Source: Salvelinus alpinus
Lineage: Eukaryota > Chordata > Actinopteri > Salmoniformes > Salmonidae
Reading direction: 5' to 3'
DNA length: 64,000 bases
Assembly (NCBI RefSeq): GCF_045679555.1
Contig: NC_092100.1
Location: forward strand, 30,381,106-30,445,105
Below the pieces are notes generated by a model that worked only from the letters and a program-made list of their open reading frames with translations, was not told the origin of the DNA and searched no databases. The position numbers were made by a program, and so were the translations under genes. Positions 1 through 29,100 of this stretch are shown piece by piece (position 1 is the stretch's first letter; the number at the start of each line of letters is the position of its first letter).

Positions 1-760
1 CTCTCGCACTCCACGGTAAGCATAGGGAGTTGGCGCAGGTCTCCTACCTGACTTCGCCACACTCCCTTGTAGCCCCCCCCAAGAAATGTTTGGGTTTTAC
101 TCACGGGCTTCCAGCCTTGCTTCCGTGCTGCCTCCTCATATTGCCTCCTCTCGGCTTTAGCTGCCTCCAGCTCTTCACGAGGGAGGCGATATTCTCCCGG
201 TTGTGCCCAAGGTCCCTTACCATCCAGTATCTCCTCCCAAGTCCAAGAATCCTGTGTATATAGCTCCTGCTGCTGCTTGACACGCTGCTTGGTCCTTTTT
301 TGGTGGGTGATTCTGTAACGGTCATCTTGTAGTGAATGAGCGGACCAAGGCACAGCGGGTGATGAATACATAATGAATTTAATAGAGAAAAGAATAATGA
401 TGACGAAGCACACTTTAGAAATACAAAATAACAAAACGAACTAAACAGACCTGAACATGAGAACTACATAAAACGAAGAACGCACGAACAGGAAAAACGA
501 ATGAACGAACGAGACAGTACCGTGTGGTGCAACAAAACACAGACACAGCGACAATCACCCACAAACAAACAGTGAGAACAGCCTAACTTAAATATGGTTC
601 TCAATCAGAGGAAACGTCAAACACCTGTCTCTAATTGAGAACCATATCAGGCAACACATTAAACCCAACATAGAAACACAACACATAGAATGCCCACCCA
701 GCTCACGTCCTGACCAACAAAACAAAGGATTAACACAATAACTAGGGTCAGAACGTGACA
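1..760 (-). mobile_element. LTR-retrotransposon terminal part, antisense, cut by window edge
   Basis: Read on the minus strand, the segment starts TGTCACGTTCTGACCC at 760, carries TATTTAAG near 595 and an ATTAAA-type signal near 380, and runs into a 74-codon open frame at 325-101 (basic, ending KPRGGNMRRQHGSKAGSP). This layout suits an LTR followed by the start of a gag-like frame. A TGTCACG start is shared with the segment at 6984. The remainder lies outside the window. Confidence 0.5.
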
Positions 761-795
761 GGCACTTTAAAAAGGGAAGATATTTAGTATGGTTA

Positions 796-985
796 GGGCA
801 GCAGGTAGCCTAGCAGTTAAGAGCGTTGGTCCAGTAACCGAAAGGTCGCTGGCTCAAATCCGGCTAAGTGAAAAATTTGTCAATGTGCCCTTGAGCAAGG
901 CACTCAACCCTAATTGTTCCTGTAAGTTGCTCTGGATAAGAGTGTCTGCTAAATTACTAAAATGTCAAATGTAAATGTATTCCCT
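796..985 (+). repeat. tRNA-derived salmonid SINE (HpaI-like)
   Basis: Begins GCAGCAGGTAGCCTAGCAGT with a tRNA-like A box, then GGCTCAAATCC as B box, and ends with the CTCTGGATAAGAGTGTCTGC motif and an AAATGTAAATG tail. This is the usual layout of salmonid tRNA-SINEs. It lies downstream of chka exon 3 in an intron. Confidence 0.8.
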
Positions 986-1425
986 TTGTACATACTGTAA
1001 ATTAAACACACATCACTGAACAGAACATGCACAGACCCTACAGGTTTCCGATCTGAATTTGAACAATATCTCAGAGCAGGAAAATAATCCTACAGGAATT
1101 GTGGATAATAATTCATGAATAAAAATAAAGTATAATCAATACACTCTATGGATTATAATTAATGGACGTTTTTGTAGAGGTTGATACATTTTTTGTTAGG
1201 GGAAATCAAGTCTGACATTTAAAGTGGAAATTACAAACTTTAGAAGACTTTTTAAACCTTGAATACACTACAAGTTTGCATTTACTGCGGCGCAGGAACA
1301 TTTTCTGTGACAACAGAGTGATCAAATTAAGATAGTACACCTGTACACACATACACGTACTCAGGCACGCACGCACACACAGGCACACAGTCGTGAAAAT
1401 TTGTTTTCTCTATCAATGATTATCA

Positions 1426-13465
<12,040 letters not shown>

Positions 13466-14799
13466 GTTGTCTTAAAAGTAATACTAAATAACCTACAGTT
13501 TGAATTAATTAGATAAAAGGAAATGTAGAATCAGGCTTGCTTCGACAAAAAATACCCAGATTTGATTTCAAGCAATGTGTCTAATCAATCTAGAAAATAT
13601 GCGTCTCGGGTTTATTCAAACAGCAGAGTAGACAAGACCGTTAAGTGCCAAAGAGTGAATCGACTGAAGAAACACTACTGGTTACACTAGTCAATAGGCT
13701 GAAATCGACTGGGGTTACACGGATTGCACGTAGGGTTTGCATCTATACGTCATACTACCACACCCATTCTCTTACCTCATTGGTTGGCACAGGCACGTCC
13801 TTTTAGGAGCAAAACAGAGACAGACCAGCACCATTTCCCATGCATGGTAAAGGCCTTCTTGTAGCTGTTTCACAAATGTTATTTTGTGGTGCTATGATAA
13901 ACCTGACCAAAATATTGTTTACATTAGGCTATGCTATGGATTATGCTATTGTTACCCAAGTTCATCAGAAACTTCCTTCACCATGGAGTGGAGTTTAGTC
14001 AGCTCAGCTAGTCATTCATAAAATGTTTGGATGGAAACCTATAATAAGTTAATTAATAGGATCTTTATGGGGGCAGCAATTATGAATGGAAAATTGTACC
14101 ATCTAAACCACCGTGAAATATATTATGCAGAAATCACTCCGCCATTGTCTGGTTGCAAAAATTGTAATAGTTCGCCTAATTTCAGTTGTGACAAAACAAG
14201 CAAGTATAGTGTAGCGAATCAATGTACCATCTAAACCACTGTGAAATATATTTTCCATAAGCAAAAATGTTTGACGCTGGTGTACGAAAATGAAAGTAAG
14301 ACGTAAAAACGAAACTTAAGAACGGGAAGCATAGAAATAGAGCACATATTGCAGCTTTAACTCCGCATTGTTGGGAAGGGCTAGTAAGCAAGAATTTCAC
14401 GGTTAAGTCTACACCTGTTGCATTCGGTGCATGCGATTAATAAAAGTAGATTTTTAGAAAGTTACAGAATGTTCCTTCCTTAGTTAAATACCACAAAAAT
14501 AAAATGTCGCAAATAAACAGCAGCTTAGCACAGCAGGTCATGAAGACAAAACACTTGGAAGAAAGCTTTAATTTGAGTACTCAAACTGTAAAATAAAAAC
14601 AAGCATTTGTGATTTGCATTATATAAACTACATTCACCAGAAATAAGGACACGTTTAGTACAGTTTTTTTTCTGAGGTAGAAAAACAATTAAACATGGAG
14701 ATAAATGTGAAGAATTACATACATTAAGTTATAGAATGCACAGCCATGTTTATGAAATTCAACTGTAATTCTCAACATTATACAAGCAACTCAAAAAGG
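13466..14799. other. Upstream region of chka
   Basis: Intergenic sequence that must hold the chka promoter and 5' UTR. No TATA box or clear start site stands out near the ATG at 13465. No coding frame is supported. Confidence 0.4.
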
Positions 14800-15943
14800 T
14801 ACACTACATGGCCAAAAGTATGTGGACACCCCTTCAAAATAGTGGATTTGGCTATTTCAGCCACACCCATGCTGACAGGTGAATAAAATTGAGCACAGCC
14901 ATGCAATCTCCATAGACAAACATTGACAGTAGAATGGCCCGCACTGAAGAGCTCAGTGACTTTCAACATGGCACCGTCATAGGATGCCACCTTTCCAACA
15001 AGTCATTTAATCAAATTTCTGCCCTACTAGAGCTTCCCCGGGCAACTGTAAGTGCTGTTAGTGTGAAGTGGAAATGTCTAGGAGCAACAATTGCAAAGTG
15101 GTAGGCCATACAAGCTCACAGAATGGGACCGCTGAGTGCTGAAGCGCATAAAAATAGTATCTCCTCGGTTGCAAAACTGACTACCGAGTTCCAAACTGCC
15201 TTTGGAAGCACAATAACGGTTTGTCAGGAGAATCATGAAATGGGTTTCCATTGCCGAGCAGCCGCACACATGCCTAAGATCACCAGGTGCAACGCCAAGC
15301 GTCGGCTGGAGTGGTGTAGAGCTTGCTGCCATTGGACTCTGGAGCAGTGGAAACGTGTTCTCTGGAGTGATGAATCACGCTTCACCAACTGGCAGTCCAA
15401 CGGACGAACGTGGGTTTGGCGGATGCCAGGAAAACGCTACCTGCTCGAATGCATAGTCCCAACTGTAAAGTTTGGTGGAGGAGGAATAATGGTCTGGGGC
15501 TGTTTTTCCATGATTCGGGCTAGGCCCCTCAGTTCCAGTGAAGGGAAATCTTAACGCTACAGCATACAATGACATTCTTGACGATTCTGTGCTTCCATCT
15601 TTGTGGAAACAGTTTGAGGAAGGTATTTTCCTGTTTCAACACGACAATGCCCCCATGCACAAAGCAAGGTCCATACAGAAATGGTTTGTCAAGATTGGTG
15701 TGTAAGAATTTGACTGGCCTGCACAGAGTCCTGACCTCAACCCCTTCGAACACCTTTGGGATGAATTGGAACCCCGAACGAAAGTCCTCGCAGTAATGTT
15801 CCTAACATCTTGTGGAAAGCCTTCCCAGAAGAGTGGAGGCTGTTATAGCAGCAAAGGAGGGACCAACTCCATATTAATGCCCATGATTTTGGAATGAGAT
15901 GTTCGACGAGCAGGTGTCCACATACTTTTGGCCATGTAGTGTA
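14800..15943 (+). mobile_element. Tc1/mariner-like transposon, inactive (family A)
   Basis: Bounded by TA with inverted ends CACTACATGGCCAAAAGTAT and TGTGGACACC. About 1.14 kb. The transposase frame (plus strand) is recognisable ([26 protein letters not shown], the first D and glycine-rich part) but is interrupted by stops and frame changes at about 15122, 15554 and 15705, so it cannot make a full protein. A relative is at 49430. Confidence 0.88.
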
Positions 15944-16829
15944 GCTTAATCAAGACCACAGACAGTAGCCTACGTATGACAGCATACAGTGACAGGTCCA
16001 CCAAAGTTGTACAACCGACTTTAAAATCAACCTAGTATAAAAAAATGATAGAGCAATTTAAGAAGTTGAGACATGCACATCATTCACGCACAGCAGACAG
16101 AAAGTCATTCAGATGAACAAATGGTGAACAAAATAGCAAAGTAAGAAAAACATCTGATTTTCAAAGTGTTTGAATATCTACATTACCAATGCCAGACCAA
16201 GTAAGTTGTAATGAATTTGTGATTGTTAAACGGAGACTGAGAAGTGATACAGTTTGAGAATTGAGTGACTTAGTGAAATGAATAGAATAAACAGACAATC
16301 CATCTCTTCACAAACTGAAAAGTTAATATAATCACCAAGACATTTTGATTAATGAATGAAATATTAAAAGCGGGGCAAAAATGTCACAGACCAGCTCCCA
16401 GGAATCACTGGAAGTCAAACACATTTTCACAGACTTCCAGCAAGAAACAATTCGGTTCCTTTCAAACTCTCAAAACAATATATAAAACACATTATTTTAT
16501 ATGCATGTATACACTGCCATGCGGACAAAAGCACATCATGTGTGTTCCCAAAAGGTTCCATTCTTGTGAATGTCAGTGAAGCAAAATTTAGCATGTTTAC
16601 CCCACAAACAAGAAAAGGCTTTAAATATAATTAACAATTGTACAAAATAAAGCTGAAGATATAAAAATAAAGGCCTACACATTGTATGCTATGTAAAATA
16701 TACACATTCTACTATATGAATAACAAATCAAGTTCCATCATGTACAAAAATAGTTAACATTTTACAACAGCATGGGATTTTTCTGTTTTGTTGACTTAAA
16801 TCAACTAGTCAAATAAAGATCCATAAAGC
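15944..16829. other. kmt5b 3' flank
   Basis: Probably contains the 3' UTR of kmt5b on the minus strand. No clear AATAAA on that strand was found. No other feature seen. Confidence 0.4.
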
Positions 16830-21406
<4,577 letters not shown>

Positions 21407-21429
21407 CTACTTCATTACGCCAGAGTAAG

Positions 21430-23183
21430 GCGCATATACTCTAATCTGTGCTTGAAGATCTGCAGAGTGAGGATGAGGGGAGGCTAGCGTGGTTTAATCT
21501 TCTGTTGATATAGACAAGAATTTAGCACTATGCATTCTGGACCTAAACAAAGAAACAAACAATTTGAGAGTAAAGACTTGTAGGCAATGCACTTGTAGGC
21601 ACTGTAAGCAAATAAATTAAGCAGAAAGTTGGGCGCCACAAAACTAACATAGATCCTGAACGGATTGTAGCTAGCTAATTCATGGTTTATCAAAGGATGC
21701 CATCTTGTGGTTGCTTGTCAACTTTGAGTTTCCATAGCATTGCATTTCATCGTGGTTATTAATTTAGTCTTTCTCGAAAGGCAAAACAAGCAATGTACCT
21801 GCAGAAATATGGTCGTGCTAGCCAGTGTAATGTGGCACAATAATCAATTAACTAATGCCTGAAAGATTATAAATGGGTAACTAACGTTAGGCTAGCATGC
21901 CAACACCCCCATGACTCATGAGGTCTGATTTAGAGGCTATGCGTTTTCTGGTTACCTAGCAGAGGCTTCACATCCAATTAAATAGCCAGCAACTACATGC
22001 CATTAGTACTAACGTTACTTGCTCTGCTTTTGAAAGTGTGTGCTTCTCACTTAACTAGCTAAATAATAACAAGCGAATGCTACAGCAAAACATCACAACA
22101 ACAATTGCTAGCTAGCTAACGTTAGTAAGCTAACATTGTTCCACAAAAAAAGTCCATGAAATATCAGTAAAAAAAAGTGTCGCTGATAAGACAAACTGTC
22201 TAAAATACTCACTTTGTTATTCAAGCGTTTGTACTATTACGTGATTCATCCTGCAATCCGAGGTCTGAACAAATAGAAATACCATTAGTTTAAACGTCAG
22301 AGAAAACAAACATTTAAAATTGAAGATGGCGGCCAGGCGAAGATTGGGGGGGGCTTGTCTGGACATATACATTGTTTGATATTACGGCAGTTTGTTAGAT
22401 AAACCAAGGACTGCATGTAGTTTAATAACTATTGTATTAGCTAACTTCATTGTTGTAGAAAAAAAACATCACAGTACCTGGCGCTTTATAAATGCACTAT
22501 AAATGTAAATAACATTAGCCTGCGCACTGCTTACTCAAACTTGAAACCCATGAACATTTAAGAACCTTGACGCGCGATTTGATGACGACATTATCAACAA
22601 CAACTCAGTTGTTAACCTTGTAAGCTAGCTGGCTAACCAATACTTTCTTTACATAAATTGGTCTTATAGACATTTATTCTCCGTAACCTATGTAATTAAA
22701 CAATTATCCACAAGAAAAAATGACCAAGGTTGCTAGCAAATAGCTACTTCTCTTCTTTTTGTTGCATACAATCATCACAAGGTACGTGAAATGTATAACT
22801 AACTATAACGCTAGCTAGCATAACACACCAGTTGGTATTTCACTTTAGATTTAGAGCAGGTTGAAAAACTAAACATATTTGTTCCATTATGTCGTTGCCA
22901 CATCGACGACAAGCTCAACATTTACGATGTTGTTGTCTTTTGTTTGTCTGTCTACAAGCTCTCTTGCTACGGGTTAGCTACCTAGCCAGCAAATATTTAG
23001 CAAACGCTCTGTATCGTTACACATTCTGTGGAATAGGCGTGTTATGCAATTAACATAATATAACATATGATACCAGTAACCAGACATGTATACATTGGTT
23101 AAATTGTTTGGTTAAGAATATAATTTCTATAGTATACTATAACGTTAGATGATTACTGACAAACACTTGATTATCTTTCTCAG
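21430..23183. other. Intergenic head-to-head region between kmt5b and the F-box gene
   Basis: No coding frame is supported here. The two flanking genes point away from each other, so promoters of both should lie in this stretch. On the minus strand a donor-like GTGAGT after AACAAA near 22210 could end a non-coding first exon of kmt5b. On the plus strand a pyrimidine-rich TTATCTTTCTCAG ends at 23183 and would be the acceptor of the exon that carries the F-box coding frame. These are inferences from splice signals only. Confidence 0.4.
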
Positions 23184-23261
23184 ACTTGGGAAGAACTGGA
23201 CCAGAATTTATATGGCATAATTAAATCAGACTTATCCTGGTGGGGATTTTGTCCTCCACCA

Positions 23262-24395
23262 ATGAACACCATGTCCCCAAGGAAGAAACTTCTTGTCCCT
23301 GTCAGTAGAAGAAGAATGGCAAAAGCAGGGGATGACTTATTTCCTTTCAATCTTCTGCCGGTGGAATGCCAGCTCCATGTGCTTTCCTTCCTGAGTGAGG
23401 TTGACAAGTGCAATTCTGCACTTGTATGCTCCAGTTGGAGTTGCCTTGTGCGATCAGGGAAGCTTTGGAGAGTGGCAGACTTTTCTCGCCGTGGGGTGAT
23501 CCACCTTGGACAGGAAGGACTGCTGGTGTCCAACAGAGAGTTTGAGCGTTGGAAAGCATGGGTTCAGCACTACACCCACCACCTTATATCCCGTGGGGCA
23601 AGCCTGCTCACCCTAAAAGCAAGCTTTGACCTGGGGGACCAGTGCAACAAATGGGGGGAGCTTCTCTCTGACCTCCTGGAAAATGTCCACTGCAGGGATC
23701 TCAGTCATCTGGACCTGAACTGGACGTTCACACTACTGGAACCACTGGACCTGCGGGTTGGTTCCAATTCCCACCATGACAGCATTACCAAGATCAAGAT
23801 GGACCAGGTCACTAACTTTCAGGTGCTACTGGGAAAACTTTCCCACAGCTGCCCTCGGATCACCAAGATGCGCCTGCACTTTGACTGGTCTGAGACATCA
23901 GTGTCACTCCTTACTCATTTCCAGCACCTCCGTGTCCTTGAACTCAAGTACTTTTGGGTCTTCAAAGGAGTAAGCCCAAGCACTTTGCAGACCCTGACCA
24001 AGTCACTGCCCAACCTTAAGTCCTTGACATTGCATATCCTGGTGCCACTCCGAAACCTTGGCATATCTTACACGCTGGAGTCCATGTCTCTAGAGTTCCT
24101 GGATGTATCGCCTAGTCGTGGTCTGGTCTTCTCCAGTCTTAATCTGCCAGCATTACGGGAGCTAAGGGCCAAAAAGATTGTCCGTGGCATTACTTTAGAC
24201 CGTCGAACCAGGCTTAGGATACAGAGCAGATGGCCCTGTCTGTACCAGGTTCTAAGAGAGGGGACCCCCAGGCTACAGGCCCTTAACAATGAGCGACTGC
24301 TTCCTGGTTGGAGAGAGCAGAGTTACAGAGAGCTGTCATCTATCCTCCAGCAGTCCTGTTATTGTCTCCAACACCTGGACAGTTGGCTCTGGTAA
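23262..24395 (+). CDS. F-box protein with LRR-like C-terminal part
   Basis: Single uninterrupted frame of 377 codons plus stop. Residues about 29-74 form an F-box: FNLLPVECQLHVLSFLSEVD, then CNSALVCSSWSCLVRSGKLW, the usual Skp1-binding pattern (LP..., L..FL, ...VC..W...LW). The rest has Leu-rich spacing (LSHLDLNW, LRVLELKY, LKSLTLHI, LEFLDVS, LRELRAK) like degenerate leucine-rich repeats. By family, such proteins are substrate receptors of SCF ubiquitin ligases; the substrate here is unknown. Two in-frame ATGs occur (codons 1 and 4); the first is used here and a candidate splice acceptor ends at 23183, so the 5' UTR may be spliced. It lies head to head with kmt5b and tandem with anpep. I do not recognise the specific family member (FBXO39, FBXO33, FBXL8 and FBXL22 do not match), so no symbol is given. 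A recently retroposed copy is unlikely because no poly-A tail or flanking repeat is visible. Confidence 0.88.
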   Translation: MNTMSPRKKLLVPVSRRRMAKAGDDLFPFNLLPVECQLHVLSFLSEVDKCNSALVCSSWSCLVRSGKLWRVADFSRRGVIHLGQEGLLVSNREFERWKAWVQHYTHHLISRGASLLTLKASFDLGDQCNKWGELLSDLLENVHCRDLSHLDLNWTFTLLEPLDLRVGSNSHHDSITKIKMDQVTNFQVLLGKLSHSCPRITKMRLHFDWSETSVSLLTHFQHLRVLELKYFWVFKGVSPSTLQTLTKSLPNLKSLTLHILVPLRNLGISYTLESMSLEFLDVSPSRGLVFSSLNLPALRELRAKKIVRGITLDRRTRLRIQSRWPCLYQVLREGTPRLQALNNERLLPGWREQSYRELSSILQQSCYCLQHLDSWLW

Positions 24396-26155
24396 ACAAA
24401 ATGCTATTACAAGACGGAATCATAAGCTGTTGGAATTCAGTACAGCTTATCAGGAATGCAGCGTAGTTAGGCTAATCAGAGTCCATTCCAATGGTGGCTG
24501 GAACGTTTTAGCTTATTCCTTCACCATTCAATTGCACAAAATGATTGTGTATTTTATTTTTTTATTTTACCATCCATCAGACATTTTTAAATGTTTTTCT
24601 TAACTTATTTCTTAGTTTACTGAAGAAGCTGAATCAATCATAATATTTAATTGGTCCAATATTTCTCTCACACCATTGACAACTAAAAACAATACACATA
24701 CTGTATATACGGATTTCATATTTCATATGCTGTTCTTGAGTGAAGGAATATAATGAGCCTTTAGATCTTCCACGATAAACATTTGCATTGATTCCTTGTG
24801 TGTGATATTGAAACAATAGTTCTCTGTTAAAATAATTGTAACAAATATACATTGAATGTTCCGAATTTTAACTAATTCCACTCAATGGAAAATTGCCTTT
24901 GTGTGAAATAACAGGTTTACTTGACATGTTGTCAGGTATTTTTGGGGGGTCACTTGTTTGTAGGGTAAACAAACACATATGTATTACTTCAAGAATAGAA
25001 TTAGTGATGCTGCAGTGCCTCTCTTAACCATGAGGTCCTTATCCTTAATGTTTTTGATTGACCATGAAGATTTCTCTCAATAGGTGTAATTTGCAACTGC
25101 ACTGGTAAAACATAATCTGCGCTCTCATTAATTAGTTTGTAACCAGTAATGTAGTTAGGCCTATTTATGGAGGGTATTAGATAATGACATTCCAACAAAT
25201 CATTGAATTGTATCCTGACATTTCCTTTTTTGTCATTGTTTTGTTGATATAAAACTCCTTTGCTGTGATTTTACAATACAACGGATCCATTAAAGGACCC
25301 ATGTAAAGTTTTTGCTGCTCTATTTAGTTAGTGGGTGTTGGGGGGGGGAAATCACTTGTCGCAGATCCAATATCCTAGAATGTTCCTTTACTTCCATTTT
25401 CATTATTTTTCTTTTTGAGGTAAAGAATGTGTGGTGAAGGGGGGCATTCCAAATAATTATGTCCTAAAATCCCCTCCCCTAGAACACACCCTCCTCACAC
25501 AAACACATGCTCCTAATTTTCCCTGAATGCATAATAATCCACTGCTGGTGGGACACAGACCTGTCAGTGCACTCAGAGGTTGTTTTGGAAACGGGTAAAG
25601 AACTCTTGAGGACTCAGAGGGCTGCAGCGCCTGCTGCTGTCCCACACAGCTGGTTCTATCATTACTTAGAACCGCGAGGATCAACATAGACACCAGAGGG
25701 CCAACATGCTTTTTCTCTTGCTCTTAAAGGACATTTTTTCTTTTGAGAGGAGCTCACGCGATATAAAGTATGTATCACTTTTTGTGCCCTACACTTATTG
25801 AGAGGCGTGTGATGTTTGGATTTCAAAGCATTCCCGTTTGAGGTTCACCTAACCCAGGGTTGATGGTATGAGAGGATAACCAATGCCAGATGTGTGGGAG
25901 AACAATCTGACTGATTTCATTTGAATGAATAACGACCTCTTTCAGTATTACTCTTTGCTTGCAAAGGCAAGTTCATGCTAAGTCTATGAGCAATAACTGG
26001 TTAGCTAATCCCCATAGCAGTCTGCATGTTTATGGGAGGTCGGATAGAGACACAGAGCCAATTAAAGGCAGCTCAGTTCAGCTTCAAGTTCAGTTCCGAG
26101 TTCCAAGCTTTACCAACACAACGGGAGGTGTGAGGCTCTTCCAGAAGGACTGGAC
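24396..26155. other. F-box gene 3' flank and anpep upstream region
   Basis: No coding frame supported. It should contain the F-box 3' UTR and the anpep promoter. The last 100 bp before the anpep ATG are likely 5' UTR, but no start site can be fixed by eye. Confidence 0.4.
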
Positions 26156-29100
26156 ATGGCCACAGGGGTGTATATCTCAAAGTTCCTGGCCATAGCCATA
26201 GTGGTGTTGACTGTCTCATCTATTGGTGGAATAATTACAATGTTTATTGTGTATGAGAACGAAAGAATCAAGACACAACCTACAGCACCACCAACACCTA
26301 ATTCCACTACTCCGTATCCAACTGGACCACCACCCAACATGAGACTCCCTGGAAACCTGATTCCAGAGAGCTATGACATTGTACTACAGCCTCACCTCTA
26401 CATCGTGATGAACAACACTACCAATCAATCTCTCGTCTTCACTGGAAACTCCACTGTGTATTTTAGATGTGTGGATAACACCAAAACTATCGTCCTTCAC
26501 AGTAAAGAACAGAATGTGACTGCTGTAAAGGTGACAGATCTTGACAAGGGAAAGATCATCAAAGTTGATAACACCATACTGTATAGTAATGAAAGCAACT
26601 TCTTAGAGATTGGACTAGACAGTGTTTTAGTCAAAGATGGGAACTACAGTCTCTTTACTGCATTTGAGGGGGAGCTCCTTGATGATCTGGCTGGTTTTTA
26701 CATGAGTTCATACAAAAAAGGGCCAAGCACAGAGGATGACACTGAAAGGTAAGGGTTTCTTTGGTAACTGCTGAGAAACTAAAAATATCAAAGATTTGTT
26801 GTCAAACTTATATGATAGGAATGCTGTGAGATGGAAATTAGATTTGACTTGTATGAAAACCCATTTACAGGTGGTTCGGGAATGAAACGATCATCGTCGA
26901 ACTTGATGAAAGGTAAGACTTGTACAAGTTTGATATGTTTGCATCATCATTTGCATTACATAACTGGATTGATCACAAACCACCACCCTAAACAGTGCTC
27001 CGGTTGGATAGAGCTTTCTCTGTCTGATAAAGGCATGATTACGTTGCCAATATACAGGTGTAGTGACTTTTTGATAATAAGGTAAGCACACTCCTGAACC
27101 TTTAAGTTTAGACTTCTTGACAGGGAGGATACGTACTTCCCCTGTATCATCATGAGGCACAACACTGTATGCCTCAACTAAAACGGAGGCACATCCAACA
27201 AAGGCCTGACATACTATGGGATAATTTGCCCCTCTGCCACCAATGTAGTAATTGAGGGGGACAGCCAGAGCAGGGCTTGAACCAGAGACCTTGCAATTAC
27301 AAGGCAGACACATTGCTCTACCTACTGTGTCATTAGGTCAGACCTCTTGTTAGAGGCTGTTATATGGTTACATTTAGGAGTCTGGCAGGAAAGATAATGA
27401 CTCTGTTTCATAAGTCCTCACAGGTTAGGTCAGGCAGTAGCTTATTCCTTTAATATGCAGTGCTTCCTTGCAATTAATTAGTAGTGGCCAGTACTAAGCA
27501 GCTAGAAAACAACCTGAAACCACCTCGTCATTACACCTTGACGCATATTAATATGTGATCATTTCCATGCTATAAATCAGTGACCTGCTAGTTTACAGAC
27601 AACTGTGCTTGAACAGAGATCGAATACAAAGTTCCTCATGGTTTGTATTCTATTGCACTCTTTCCCTAAAAAAACATGATTTGCTTACAGATGGAATTCC
27701 AATTTCTTAAAAAAAGACCCCAAAGTGGCTTCTTCAGCGGACATGTGTACAGATGAATACAACAAATGGGACTATATTTCTTTATTTCTTGTCATATCAA
27801 ATCACCCAGCAGTTGTTCAGTCCTGGCTCATATTTATATGTTCAACTTTAAAAGTGTTTATTATAAAAAAGACCCCCTGGGAGAATGTTGCACATTTTTC
27901 CTCTGTTCACTTCAGCAACAGCTTTGCTTCTCATTCCTTGAAAAGATTAGGACACTCATTTGAGACAAATTGTTACTTCGTCAGTGGCTTTACAATCACA
28001 GTCCTGTATTGCAATAAATGTCCATCGCAGTTCATACTGTAGCTGCATAGACATTGGAAGCTTGGATAATTTGAAATACTGAAAGAAGCTAATTGAATCA
28101 AAATGAACTAACAAGTAACTATTTTCTGTGTTTTATTGCTGTTGATTCACTGTTATTCAATTCCAGTTGTAATATTTATCCTATTTTTCAACAAATACTT
28201 TCCACACAGATTCATCGCTACTAGCCAAATGCAACCAACCGACGCCAGGAAAGTATTTCCTTGTTTCGATGAGCCAGCCATGAAGGCTACATTTAGAGTC
28301 TCTCTCATCCATAGGCCTGGCACGACAGCATTAGCAAATGGGAAAGTCATAGGTGAGAAGCACATTTCATACTAGGGAATGTTAAGCCACCTTCTAAAAG
28401 GCGCCTCACATTCTTATGTAGCCTTACAAAAAGGTTATACAGGAATCCTGCAGGGAAAATCCTGCATAATACAGTATATATCCTGCAGGAATAAGAAGTC
28501 CTGCAAGATATCCCATAGGATTTTTGGGGCCACTTTACTGTTGGACAATTCCTGTAGGATTCCTGCAGGTACAGTGAGCTCCAGAAGTATTGGGACAGTG
28601 ACAATTTTGTTGTTTTGGTTCTGTAATGATACAATGACAATGAAATTATAAAATTACTGTGAGGTTAAAGTGCAGATTGTCAGCTTTCATTTGAGGGTAT
28701 TTTCTGAAATTACAGCACTTTTTGTACGTAGTCCCCACATTTTAGGGGACCAAAAGTATTGGGACGAATTCACTTATGTGTATTAAAGTAGTAAAAAGTT
28801 AAGTATTTGGTCCCATTTTCATAGCACGCAATTACTGGTAAATAATGTATTGTGTCATTTTGGAGTCACTTTTATTGTAAATAAGAATAGAATATCTTTC
28901 TAAACAATTCTACATTAATGTGGATGCTACCATTATTACAGATAATCCTGAATGAATTGTGAATAATGATGAGTGAGATCGGTACAGACGCACGAATATC
29001 ATACCCCCCAAAATATGCTAGAGGTTATCATGTCTTGAGGGTATGATAATTGTGCGTCTAACTTTCTCACTCATCATTATTCACGATTCATTCAGGTAGC

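Noticed and set aside
796-870. Possible functional tRNA gene
   Set aside because: The A and B boxes belong to a SINE head; the full SINE body and tail follow.
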